From positions 119,126-183,125 of the forward strand of contig NZ_JAAMPU010000099.1 of the NCBI RefSeq assembly GCF_012911565.1: 64,000 nucleotides of DNA, written 5' to 3'. The position numbers were made by a program, and so were the translations under genes. This DNA comes from Flavobacterium silvaticum (GTDB lineage Bacteria; Bacteroidota; Bacteroidia; Flavobacteriales; Flavobacteriaceae). Below the pieces are notes generated by a model. That model was not told where the DNA came from. It did no database searches and was given only the letters and a program-made list of their open reading frames with translations. The first letter of the stretch is position 1; every line of letters starts with the position of its first letter. Shown one piece after another: positions 26,804 to 35,142 of this stretch.

Positions 26804-27886
26804 ATGGAAAACGATAAATCCCTCCGCAACTGGCTCAACGCCCTGAACCTGAATCATCCACTTGTAATCGCAGGCCCATGCAGCGCCGAGACGGAAGATC
26901 AGGTGCTAAAAATCGCACACGAACTCAAAAACTCCGACGTAAGTTTTTTTCGCGCCGGAATCTGGAAACCCAGAACGCGTCCCGGCGGATTTGAAGGCGT
27001 AGGTGCCATCGGACTCAAATGGCTCCAGAAAGCCAAAGCCGAAACAGGTTTGCCAATGGCCATTGAAGTAGCCAATGCGACCCATGTGAAACTGGCTTTG
27101 GAGCACGACATAGACGTACTTTGGATTGGCGCTCGAACAACGGTGAATCCATTCGCGGTACAGGAAATTGCCGATGCGTTGGAAAATACCGATAAAATCG
27201 TATTGGTGAAAAATCCCGTTAATCCGGATTTGGCTTTGTGGATTGGCGGAATCGAAAGATTGTACAATGCCGGAATCCGTAACCTCGGTGCCATCCACAG
27301 AGGTTTCTCTACATACGAAAAGACCAAATACAGGAATATTCCAGAATGGCAATTACCGATTGAATTGCAAAGCCGTTTTCCAGATTTACCATTGATTGGC
27401 GATCCTTCACACATTACCGGCCGACGCGATTTAATACAGGAAGTTTCCCAACAGGCTTTGGATTTGAATTACGACGGATTGATCATCGAAAGCCATATCG
27501 ATCCGGATAATGCCTGGAGCGACGCGGCCCAACAAATCACACCGACGGTTTTGAAAAAGCTTTTCGAAGATTTACGCATGCGTAAACTGACTGTCGAAGA
27601 AGACGATTTCAACAGTCGTATGGCCAAACTCCGCATAAGCATTGACGAAGCCGACAGCAAGTTGTTGGAAATACTTGGCAACCGAATGAAGGTAGCGGAA
27701 CAGATAGGTGCTTTGAAAAAAGAGAAAAATGTCGCGATCCTACAGAATAAACGCTGGAATGAAATACTCGATAAAATGACTGAAACCGGTGTGTCAAAAG
27801 GCTTGACGAGAGAATTCGTGCAGCGGTTATTCGAAGCGGTTCATTTGGAAAGTATTGCGCATCAGGAAAGGGTGATCAATGGGTAA
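26804..27886 (+). CDS. bifunctional DAHP synthase / chorismate mutase
   Basis: A 360-residue fusion. Residues about 10-255 form a DAHP synthase of the AroA-beta/KDO8P type (GPCSAET, KPRTRPGGFEG, GDPSHITGRRD), which starts the shikimate pathway from PEP and erythrose 4-phosphate. Residues about 270-355 form an AroQ-type chorismate mutase (RISIDEADSKLLEILGNRM, then QNKRW). The fusion joins the first and a branch-point step and allows chorismate or prephenate to inhibit the synthase. It lies 158 bp after the aminotransferase. A MITE-like element starts 2 bp after its stop codon. Confidence 0.93.
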   Translation: MENDKSLRNWLNALNLNHPLVIAGPCSAETEDQVLKIAHELKNSDVSFFRAGIWKPRTRPGGFEGVGAIGLKWLQKAKAETGLPMAIEVANATHVKLALEHDIDVLWIGARTTVNPFAVQEIADALENTDKIVLVKNPVNPDLALWIGGIERLYNAGIRNLGAIHRGFSTYEKTKYRNIPEWQLPIELQSRFPDLPLIGDPSHITGRRDLIQEVSQQALDLNYDGLIIESHIDPDNAWSDAAQQITPTVLKKLFEDLRMRKLTVEEDDFNSRMAKLRISIDEADSKLLEILGNRMKVAEQIGALKKEKNVAILQNKRWNEILDKMTETGVSKGLTREFVQRLFEAVHLESIAHQERVING

Positions 27887-27888
27887 AG

Positions 27889-28023
27889 TTTAACAAAAAG
27901 TACATTTTTTCTATAGCTGGTATATTTCGGAATTTTTTAGGGAACACCATTGGCCCCTCCCCAGAGCCAAGTTCGGAATTCTACAAATACATCGGTTACA
28001 TGAAAAATGTATTAAATGTTAAA
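27889..28023 (-). mobile_element. MITE-like element, copy C (135 bp, inverted)
   Basis: Ends TTTAACAAAAAGTACATTTT and ATGAAAAATGTATTAAATGT plus TAAA match the ends of copies A and B. The core is reversed (CATTGGCCCCTCCCCAGAG), so this copy is in the opposite orientation. It begins two bases after the DAHP synthase stop codon. The remaining gap up to rsgA holds no gene apart from the AT-rich repeat at 28191. Confidence 0.78.
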
Positions 28024-28190
28024 AGATGAATAAATACGTACCGGCCCAGATTTTAGTGAGCCAGCTTGCTGAATTACGGCCTTTGGTTTTACCGCCAAAA
28101 CTGAGCGACCAACAGAAGCTCCTGTTTTAGCGTTGTTAAATCAAGGCGGGAAAAGGCAACTGCGAGCGGAAGCCGGAATTGCCGCCGAAC

Positions 28191-28222
28191 AATTATTAAT
28201 TATTCATTGTTAATTATTAATT
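28191..28222. repeat. AT-rich dispersed repeat near rsgA
   Basis: Overlapping units of AATTATTAATTATTCATT and its reverse complement, related to the ends of the segment at 8926-9151. It supplies the TTG of the rsgA promoter, so the repeat has become part of a regulatory region. Confidence 0.6.
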
Positions 28223-28239
28223 CCGCGCATTTATCTTTG
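28207..28239 (+). promoter_or_regulatory. rsgA promoter, probably giving a leaderless mRNA
   Basis: TTG (28207-28209) and TATCTTTG (28232-28239) are spaced by 22 bases. The ATG of rsgA is only 5 bases after the -7 box, which puts the expected transcription start on or beside the start codon. Confidence 0.75.
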
Positions 28240-28244
28240 CCTCC

Positions 28245-29213
28245 ATGACAGGCACAGTCTATAAATCTACGGGAAGTTGGTATTCGGTCAAGGCCGAAGA
28301 CGGAACATTCATTGATTGCCGTATTAAAGGAAAGCTCCGGATGAGTGATATTCGGAGTACAAACCCCGTAGCCGTAGGCGATTTGGTAGATTATGAAATT
28401 GAAGATACGCCTGACGGATTGCGTGGCGTGATCAAGGAAATTCACGACCGCGAGAATTATATCGTTCGCAAATCGGTCAACTTATCAAAGCAATTGCACA
28501 TCATCGCGGCCAACATCGACCAGGTTTTTTTGATCGTGACGATAAATAATCCTACAACAACCACGAGTTTTATAGACCGTTTTTTGGTGACTGCAGAAGC
28601 GTATGACATCAAAGCCGTACTGGTTTTCAACAAAATCGACACCTTTGATGAAGCCATGCTCGACGAACAGCTTTTCCTGCAACATACGTATTCCCAAATA
28701 GGATATGAGTGCCTTCGCGTTTCTGCAATCCAGAATAATGGACTCGATAAGTTAAAGGAAATGATGGTTGGAAAGACCAGTATGTTTTCGGGGCATTCCG
28801 GGGTTGGGAAATCGACGCTTGTCAATGCCATCGAGCCGACGCTTGATTTGAAGACCAAAGAAATTTCAATGCAACATCAGCAAGGGCAGCATACGACGAC
28901 TTTTGCAGAAATGTTCGATTTAGCCTTCGACGCCAGGATTATCGATACGCCAGGAATTCGTGGATTCGGGCTTATCGATATGGAAATCCATGAAATAGGG
29001 GATTACTTTCCGGAATTCTTTGCCCTCAAGAACGATTGTAAGTTCAACAATTGCCTTCACAAAGATGAACCTCATTGCGCAGTCAAAGCAGCGTTGGAGG
29101 AAGACAGGATTGCATGGTCGCGTTACAGAAGCTATCTTCAATTACTTGAAGGCGACGATGAAAATTACCGCAACGACAACTTCGACGAAGAACGGGCCCA
29201 GAATAAATTATGA
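28245..29213 (+). CDS. rsgA: ribosome small subunit-dependent GTPase A
   Basis: A 322-residue circularly permuted GTPase that helps mature the 30S subunit. An OB-fold (about 1-70) precedes the G-domain, in which the G4 motif NKID comes before the G1 P-loop GHSGVGKST and G3 DTPG, the permuted order that defines the family. The C-terminal zinc site is Cys/His-rich (CKFNNCLHKDEPHC). Length is normal. It overlaps dtd by 4 bp. The promoter lies so close to the ATG that the mRNA may lack a 5' untranslated region. Confidence 0.95.
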   Translation: MTGTVYKSTGSWYSVKAEDGTFIDCRIKGKLRMSDIRSTNPVAVGDLVDYEIEDTPDGLRGVIKEIHDRENYIVRKSVNLSKQLHIIAANIDQVFLIVTINNPTTTTSFIDRFLVTAEAYDIKAVLVFNKIDTFDEAMLDEQLFLQHTYSQIGYECLRVSAIQNNGLDKLKEMMVGKTSMFSGHSGVGKSTLVNAIEPTLDLKTKEISMQHQQGQHTTTFAEMFDLAFDARIIDTPGIRGFGLIDMEIHEIGDYFPEFFALKNDCKFNNCLHKDEPHCAVKAALEEDRIAWSRYRSYLQLLEGDDENYRNDNFDEERAQNKL

Positions 29214-29662
29214 GAGTCGTAATACAGCGGGTTTCTGAAGCGTCGGTTACGGTAGACGGTGAAATAATCGGGCAGATTGGAACCGGACTTTTGGTTTTTG
29301 TCGGAATAGAAGATGCAGATTCCAAAGAAGACATCGATTGGCTCTGTGCAAAAATTGCCAACCTCAGAATCTTTAACGATGCGGATAACGTTATGAATTT
29401 GTCTGCCAAAGATGTGTCTGCTGAACTGCTGATTATTTCACAATTCACGCTTCATGCACTCACCAAAAAAGGCAATCGCCCATCCTATATCAAAGCGGCA
29501 AGACCAGAGGTTGCCATTCCTTTATACGAGGCTTTTCTAACTCAAATGAAAGCTGAAACGAGCGGTATGGTTGAGGCCGGAAAGTTCGGTGCCGATATGA
29601 AAATCAGGCTGTTGAACGACGGCCCGGTAACTATTGTGATGGATTCGAAAAATAGAGAGTGA
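29210..29662 (+). CDS. dtd: D-aminoacyl-tRNA deacylase
   Basis: A 150-residue enzyme that removes D-amino acids (and glycine from tRNA-Ala) from mischarged tRNA. The family motifs SQFTL and the cis Gly-Pro of GPVTIVMDS are present; the other dimer-interface motif reads NRPSY. Length is typical (about 145-150). Its ATG overlaps the rsgA stop, so the pair is co-translated, as is common in flavobacteria. Confidence 0.95.
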   Translation: MRVVIQRVSEASVTVDGEIIGQIGTGLLVFVGIEDADSKEDIDWLCAKIANLRIFNDADNVMNLSAKDVSAELLIISQFTLHALTKKGNRPSYIKAARPEVAIPLYEAFLTQMKAETSGMVEAGKFGADMKIRLLNDGPVTIVMDSKNRE

Positions 29663-29758
29663 TTTGTTTGGAGGGGTCAAAAAATCCCTTACTTTTGGAG
29701 CAGGTAAACGTTAAAATTTTCTAAAAAAACCGCTTGCCTCACCAACCAGACAACACGA

Positions 29759-31669
29759 ATGAAATCTCGGTATTTATTTATCCTGCTATTGTTGGGCTTT
29801 GGGCTTTATGCACAGATTCCGGCGTATTCGGTTTTATCGATTCCGGACAGCCTGAAGCAAAACGCAAATCTGGTAATCCGCAAAGATGATACTAAAATAG
29901 CCATCACGTCTCAACGCGACATGACCATAAACAGGATCGTGGCAACAACGGTCCTCAACGAAACCGGTCTAAGGTCTTTGGATTTGTCGGAATACTATCA
30001 GAAAACGAGAAAGATAACTGCGATACAGGCCCGCGTTTTTGATGCTTTCGGAAAAGAAATAAAGATTTTTAAACGACGCGACTTTAGAGATACGAGTGTG
30101 GGCGACGGATTTTCGGTCTTTAATGATGACCGCGTGCTGTCTCTCGATTATACGCCAATAGGGTATCCGTTTACCGTTGTTTTTGAGTCTGAAGTCCAAA
30201 CGTCAAACACGGCTTTCCTGCCAACATGGAGCCCGTTGTCAGGTTTTTTTTCCAGTACCGAAAGTGCTTCGATCGAAATAAAAAGCCCTGCAGATTTAGG
30301 CCTTCAGGTAAAACAGATGAATTTCTCAAAGAAAATTTCAGCCATCAAAACCGAGCGCGATGGTTACGTTTCTGTTTCGGTGGCAAACATAAAGGCGTTG
30401 AAGTATGAAGATTCGTCTCCGGAATTCGGGCAGATTGTACCAATGGTTTATTTCCGGCTCAATAAATTCAATCTGGAAGGTGTCGATGGACAGGCCGCAA
30501 ACTGGAAGGAATTCGGCAAGTGGTATTACGAAAGTCTTTTAGTGGGAACAGACGAGGTTTCGCCCGAAACACAAGCTCGTATAAAGCAACTTGTAGGAAC
30601 AGAGAAAGACCCAGAAAAAATCGCCCGTATCATCTACAAATACGTCCAGGAAAAAACACGGTATGTCAGCATCCAGATCGGTATCGGCGGATTTAAGCCA
30701 ATGCAGGCAAACGATGTGGATAAACTGGGTTATGGAGATTGTAAGGCGTTGTCCAATTACACCAGGGCGTTGCTTGAAGTGGCCGGCGTGCCATCTTACT
30801 TCACGGTCGTGTATGCAAACAACAGGTACAGACACGGTTTCCTGCCAGATTTTGCTTCAGCTTCACAAGGCAATCACGTTATACTCGCCATTCCGAAAGC
30901 GAATGAATATATCTGGCTCGAATGTACGAACCAGGTAAGCCCATTCGGGTTTCAGGGAACATTTACAGATGACAGGGAAGTTCTGGTTGTCAAGCCCGAA
31001 GGAGGAGAAATAGTTCGGACAAGAACGATGGTTAATGACACCAATGCACAACTAAGTAAAGGCAATTATACCATTTTGCCCAGTGGGGCTTTTGACGGCA
31101 ATCTGTCCATAGTTTCACAAGGCAGCCAATATTCGCAGACATTCATGAAAGAGCGTTTTTCGGCGGTTGAAAAAGAGAATTATTACAAAGATTACTTTTC
31201 CAATATCCAAAACCTGAAATTGGACAAGGTTGAATTTGAAAACGACAGGAATCAGGTTCGGTTCACCCAGAATGTGAAACTGTCATCAGAGACATACGCC
31301 ACGCTAACCGGTGACCGCCTGATGTTTGTGGCAAATGCATTCAATTTAAATTCAGGTACTCCAAAAAGATATCGCAACCGCGAAAATGCATTCCAGATTG
31401 AAAGAGGGTTTCTGGACGAAGATGAAATTGTCATCAATCTTCCCGAAGGATTTTCGATAGAAGCACTTCCGTCTGATTTCGAACTCAAGACGAAATTCGG
31501 TCAGTACAACACAAGCCTTATCAAAAAAACCGAAACGACATTGACCTATAAACGCAGGCTTTTGATAAATGACGGATTTTATCCTAAAGAAGAATATGAC
31601 GCGTATCGATTATTCCGCGAACAAATTGCAAAGAATGACAATTCTAAAATCGTATTGAAAAAAGCATAA
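29759..31669 (+). CDS. DUF3857 / transglutaminase-like exported protein, paralogue 1
   Basis: A 636-residue protein with the signal MKSRYLFILLLLGFGLYAQ. A DUF3857 beta-sandwich occupies about residues 45-220, followed by a transglutaminase-like domain (about 275-370) with GYGDCKALSNY, in which Cys is the likely nucleophile, and HVILAIP and WLECTNQ as the His and acidic sites. A third beta domain ends in KIVLKKA. A catalytic triad seems intact, so protease or amidase activity is possible. Substrate unknown. It begins a tandem of three related genes. Confidence 0.88.
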   Translation: MKSRYLFILLLLGFGLYAQIPAYSVLSIPDSLKQNANLVIRKDDTKIAITSQRDMTINRIVATTVLNETGLRSLDLSEYYQKTRKITAIQARVFDAFGKEIKIFKRRDFRDTSVGDGFSVFNDDRVLSLDYTPIGYPFTVVFESEVQTSNTAFLPTWSPLSGFFSSTESASIEIKSPADLGLQVKQMNFSKKISAIKTERDGYVSVSVANIKALKYEDSSPEFGQIVPMVYFRLNKFNLEGVDGQAANWKEFGKWYYESLLVGTDEVSPETQARIKQLVGTEKDPEKIARIIYKYVQEKTRYVSIQIGIGGFKPMQANDVDKLGYGDCKALSNYTRALLEVAGVPSYFTVVYANNRYRHGFLPDFASASQGNHVILAIPKANEYIWLECTNQVSPFGFQGTFTDDREVLVVKPEGGEIVRTRTMVNDTNAQLSKGNYTILPSGAFDGNLSIVSQGSQYSQTFMKERFSAVEKENYYKDYFSNIQNLKLDKVEFENDRNQVRFTQNVKLSSETYATLTGDRLMFVANAFNLNSGTPKRYRNRENAFQIERGFLDEDEIVINLPEGFSIEALPSDFELKTKFGQYNTSLIKKTETTLTYKRRLLINDGFYPKEEYDAYRLFREQIAKNDNSKIVLKKA

Positions 31670-31689
31670 CCACCAACTCCAAAACAAAC

Positions 31690-33693
31690 ATGAAACATTT
31701 ACTGACTCTTGCACTTAGTGTGGTTTCAATTTTTTGCACGGCCCAGAAATCTTCATTGGGAAAAGTAACCGTTGCCGAACTCGAACAGAAAGCACATCCC
31801 GTTGATGCTTCGGCAGCTGCTGCGGTAATTTCCCAGATAGGGAATGTAAGCTTCAACTATTCAGATGCGAATGGCTTTATGATGGTCACAAAAGTCCAGA
31901 CGAAAATAAAAATCTACAATAAGGAAGGTTACGATCAGGCCAATATTTCGATCCAATATTATTCAGATGGTTCGTCGAGGGAAAATATAGATATCTCAGA
32001 TGCGGTGACCTATAACCTTGTCGATGGAAAAATTGTAAAGACAAAACTCAAGAGTGACGGGGAATTCGATGAGAAGGTCAACCGGTACTGGAGCCGGAAA
32101 AAGATTACTATGCCGGCGGTCAAAGAAGGCAGTATCATTGAATATGAGTATGAAGTCGTGTCGCAGTTTTTGAATATGGTTCCGGATTGGGATTTCCAAA
32201 AAGACATTCCTGTCAACTATTCTGAATTCACATTCAGTGCTCCGGAGTATTACGTTTACAATGCCAATATGAGAGGTTATCTGGCACCTAAGTATACAAA
32301 GACGGCAACCCAGAAATCGTTTATGATCAACAGCAAGGAAAGGTCTGGAACGCGTGCGGTACACACAACCTTTTCCAATGATAAAGTGGATTACCTCGAA
32401 AATTCAAGCAAGTATGTGATTGAAAATGTGCCGGCCATGCGAGATGAGGAATTCGTAAACAACATACATAATTATATGTCCAGTGTAACACATGAATTGT
32501 CATCTATCCAGTATCCGAATTCCACTTTCCAGAACTTCTCGACCGATTGGCAAACCGTAACCAAGAAGATATACGAGAACGATGATTTTGGGCCTGAACT
32601 CGATAAAACCGGGTATTACGATCAGGAAATAGCACCATTGATTGCCAAACTGAGTACGCCCGAAGAAAAGGTCGCAGCCATTTTTGAATTCGTCAAAACC
32701 AATGTAAAATGGAATGGCTACCATGGCTATTCCTGTAATGATGGTGTGCGCCAGGCCTATAAAAACAAAGCAGGCAATGTGGCTGAAATCAACCTCATGC
32801 TCACATCTATGCTTCGTTTCGCCGGCATTACCGCAAACCCCGTTTTGGTAAGTACAAGATCTAACGGCATTGCGCTTTTTCCAAGCCGTACCGCTTTCAA
32901 CTATGTAATTGCGGCTGTAGAATTGGGTAATTCGACGCTTTTGCTTGATGCGACCGAAAAATACGCCACGCCAAATATTCTTCCGTTACGGGATTTGAAC
33001 TGGAACGGAGTGCTTATGCGCAAAAATGGTACATCTACGACCATTCCCCTCATGCCGTCAAAAGCCTCACGCGAAACCATTGCGCTTATATGTTCCATCA
33101 AGCCAGACGGACACGCGGAAGGACAGGTTCGCAAAACCGTTACCGACAACATGGCACTTTCATTCCGGGAACGTTATGTCAAGATGAATCAGGATCAATA
33201 TCTGGAACAATTCGAAAATTCACACGGGAAGATAGAAGTGAGCGAGTATGTACGCGATAACGAATCAGATAGTTATAAGCCGCTGATAGAAACATTTCGG
33301 TTTACCCAAAATGATGCTATGGATATAGTTGGCGACAAAATCTATGTTTCTCCAATGCTATTCCTCAAAACCGACGAAAATCCGTTCAAAATGGAAAAAC
33401 GCGAATATCCGGTCGATTTTGGCTACCCGACAAATTCCAGATACTCCATAAGCATTGACATACCGGAAGGTTATGTCGTGGAATCTATGCCCGAATCAAA
33501 AAGTCTCGTCATGGAAAACAACATGGGAAGCCACAAGTACATCATACAGGCGAACGGAAACAAAATCCAGTTGAGCGTCAATACGGAAATCAACGAGCCA
33601 ATCGTGCCCAACACAGGTTATGAAACACTCAGGAACTTCTTTATCCAGGTAGTCCAAAAGGAAAACGAAAAAATCGTATTGAAAAAGGCATGA
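31690..33693 (+). CDS. DUF3857 / transglutaminase-like exported protein, paralogue 2
   Basis: A 667-residue paralogue of the gene before it, 20 bp downstream, with the signal MKHLLTLALSVVSIFCTAQ and the same ending (KIVLKKA). In the transglutaminase-like region the segment reads NVKWNGYHGYSCNDGVRQAY and NVAEINLMLTSML; the usual GDC before the helix is replaced by GNVAEIN, so the catalytic Cys appears to be lost. That suggests a non-catalytic role. Its stop TGA overlaps the ATG of the decayed third copy. Confidence 0.88.
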   Translation: MKHLLTLALSVVSIFCTAQKSSLGKVTVAELEQKAHPVDASAAAAVISQIGNVSFNYSDANGFMMVTKVQTKIKIYNKEGYDQANISIQYYSDGSSRENIDISDAVTYNLVDGKIVKTKLKSDGEFDEKVNRYWSRKKITMPAVKEGSIIEYEYEVVSQFLNMVPDWDFQKDIPVNYSEFTFSAPEYYVYNANMRGYLAPKYTKTATQKSFMINSKERSGTRAVHTTFSNDKVDYLENSSKYVIENVPAMRDEEFVNNIHNYMSSVTHELSSIQYPNSTFQNFSTDWQTVTKKIYENDDFGPELDKTGYYDQEIAPLIAKLSTPEEKVAAIFEFVKTNVKWNGYHGYSCNDGVRQAYKNKAGNVAEINLMLTSMLRFAGITANPVLVSTRSNGIALFPSRTAFNYVIAAVELGNSTLLLDATEKYATPNILPLRDLNWNGVLMRKNGTSTTIPLMPSKASRETIALICSIKPDGHAEGQVRKTVTDNMALSFRERYVKMNQDQYLEQFENSHGKIEVSEYVRDNESDSYKPLIETFRFTQNDAMDIVGDKIYVSPMLFLKTDENPFKMEKREYPVDFGYPTNSRYSISIDIPEGYVVESMPESKSLVMENNMGSHKYIIQANGNKIQLSVNTEINEPIVPNTGYETLRNFFIQVVQKENEKIVLKKA

Positions 33694-34754
33694 GGATTTT
33701 GTAGTTGCTTTGGCTTTTCTGGCAACAGTACTTTGTTCCGCACAAGATTTCAAGTTCGGAAAAGTATCAAAAGAAGAACCGGCGCAAAAGAAACACGCCC
33801 GACAAAAATTTCTCCCAAACCTGGGAAGGATTGGTCCGCACCATTTGGGATGATAAAGATTTTGGGAAACAACTTGCAGATTGTAGTTTCCTGGACAACA
33901 ATGTCCGGCGTATCATCAATCAGGAGCCTGATTACCAAAAACGTATACAGGCAATTTTCAACTATGTCCAGGCTAACATGAACTGGAACGGCAACTTTGG
34001 GTTCTTTACAGAGACGGTCTCAAAAAAGCATCCCAGACCCGAACCGGAAACATCGGAGATATCAATTTGCTGTTGACAACCATGTTGCAAAGAGCGGGAA
34101 TTTCGGCCAGCCCTATCTTGGTCAGTACCGTGATAAACGGAATTTCTATTTACCCGAGGCAGACTTCTTTCAATTATGCTCTTGTTTCCTACGTGATAGA
34201 CGGAAAAACCACATTACTCGATGCCGCCAAAATTTACTATTCCCGGCGTGCTGCCAAATTACACGTTGAATTGGTCCGGACGTGTTGTTTCCCGGGATGG
34301 AACTTGCTCCGAAATAAAAATGATGCCGGCTGATGTTGCAATGGAGCGGACAGTCCTCATGGGAAGCCTCGCTGCCGATGGGTCAATTTCAGGTAAAGCC
34401 CGAAGGAACTTCATGAGCCAGGAAGCATTCTCCTTTCGTGAAGCGCATTCAACGCAAGACAATGAGAATTATCTGAAATTATTTGAAAACGAACTCAATA
34501 AATTCCGGATTACGCTCTTATTGCCCTAAGGCTATCAAGTGGAATCGCTTCCGGCCTCTATTGCCATTTCGACTCCGGATAAGGTCTGCTCGTTCAAACA
34601 TACCTTGCTGGATCAGGATGATAAAATTTCTTTTCAGTATACGTATAAGCATAATACCCGGTTGGTATCGGCAGATTTTTACGGTAACCTGAAGGAATTC
34701 TTCAAAAAAGTAGCGTAAAAACAAAACGAAAGAATAGTTTTGAAAAAAACTTGA
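33690..34754 (+). pseudogene. decayed third DUF3857 paralogue
   Basis: Pieces of a DUF3857/transglutaminase gene occur in order but in different frames. The ATG at 33690 meets a stop after four codons; from 33695 another frame encodes a signal peptide (VVALAFLATVLCSAQ) and FKFGKVSKEE. The DUF3857 domain is then missing and the reading continues at about 33797 with NFSQTWEGLVRTIWDDKDFG. Another shift near 34065 leads to MLLTTMLQRAGISASPILVS, and another near 34230 to the beta domain, which ends at a stop near 34529. A last piece ends in RIVLKKT at 34754. Similarity is highest to paralogue 2. It is broken by several shifts and one large deletion. Confidence 0.9.
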
Positions 34755-34755
34755 C

Positions 34756-35082
34756 ATGAACCTCCAGAATTCCCAAAAGGCCGTAGACGATTGGATCAAA
34801 AACCACGGCGTGCGCTATTTCAACGAACTGACCAATATGGCACAACTGACCGAAGAAGTCGGTGAAGTGGCCCGCATCATCGCGAGACGTTACGGTGAAC
34901 AATCTGAAAAAGAATCAGACAAGAACAAAGATTTGGGCGAAGAACTGGCCGATGTTGTCTTTGTGGTACTTTGCCTGGCTAACCAAACCGGAATCGATCT
35001 TCAGGCCGCTTTCGATAAAAAACTCGACCTCAAGACAAACCGCGATCACGACAGACATAAAAACAACGAAAAGCTCTATTAA
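34756..35082 (+). CDS. MazG-like nucleotide pyrophosphohydrolase
   Basis: A 108-residue all-alpha NTP pyrophosphohydrolase. The two metal-binding acidic motifs are EEVGEVAR (about residues 35-42) and EELADVVF (about 59-66), matching the MazG/iMazG pattern. Length fits the single-domain type. It may degrade non-canonical nucleoside triphosphates; the substrate is not evident. It begins one base after the pseudogene and 60 bp before aroA. Confidence 0.9.
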   Translation: MNLQNSQKAVDDWIKNHGVRYFNELTNMAQLTEEVGEVARIIARRYGEQSEKESDKNKDLGEELADVVFVVLCLANQTGIDLQAAFDKKLDLKTNRDHDRHKNNEKLY

Positions 35083-35142
35083 AATTATTGTTTATTGAGA
35101 CACGGAATACCAATACATAATGCCAATAAATAATAAAAAATA

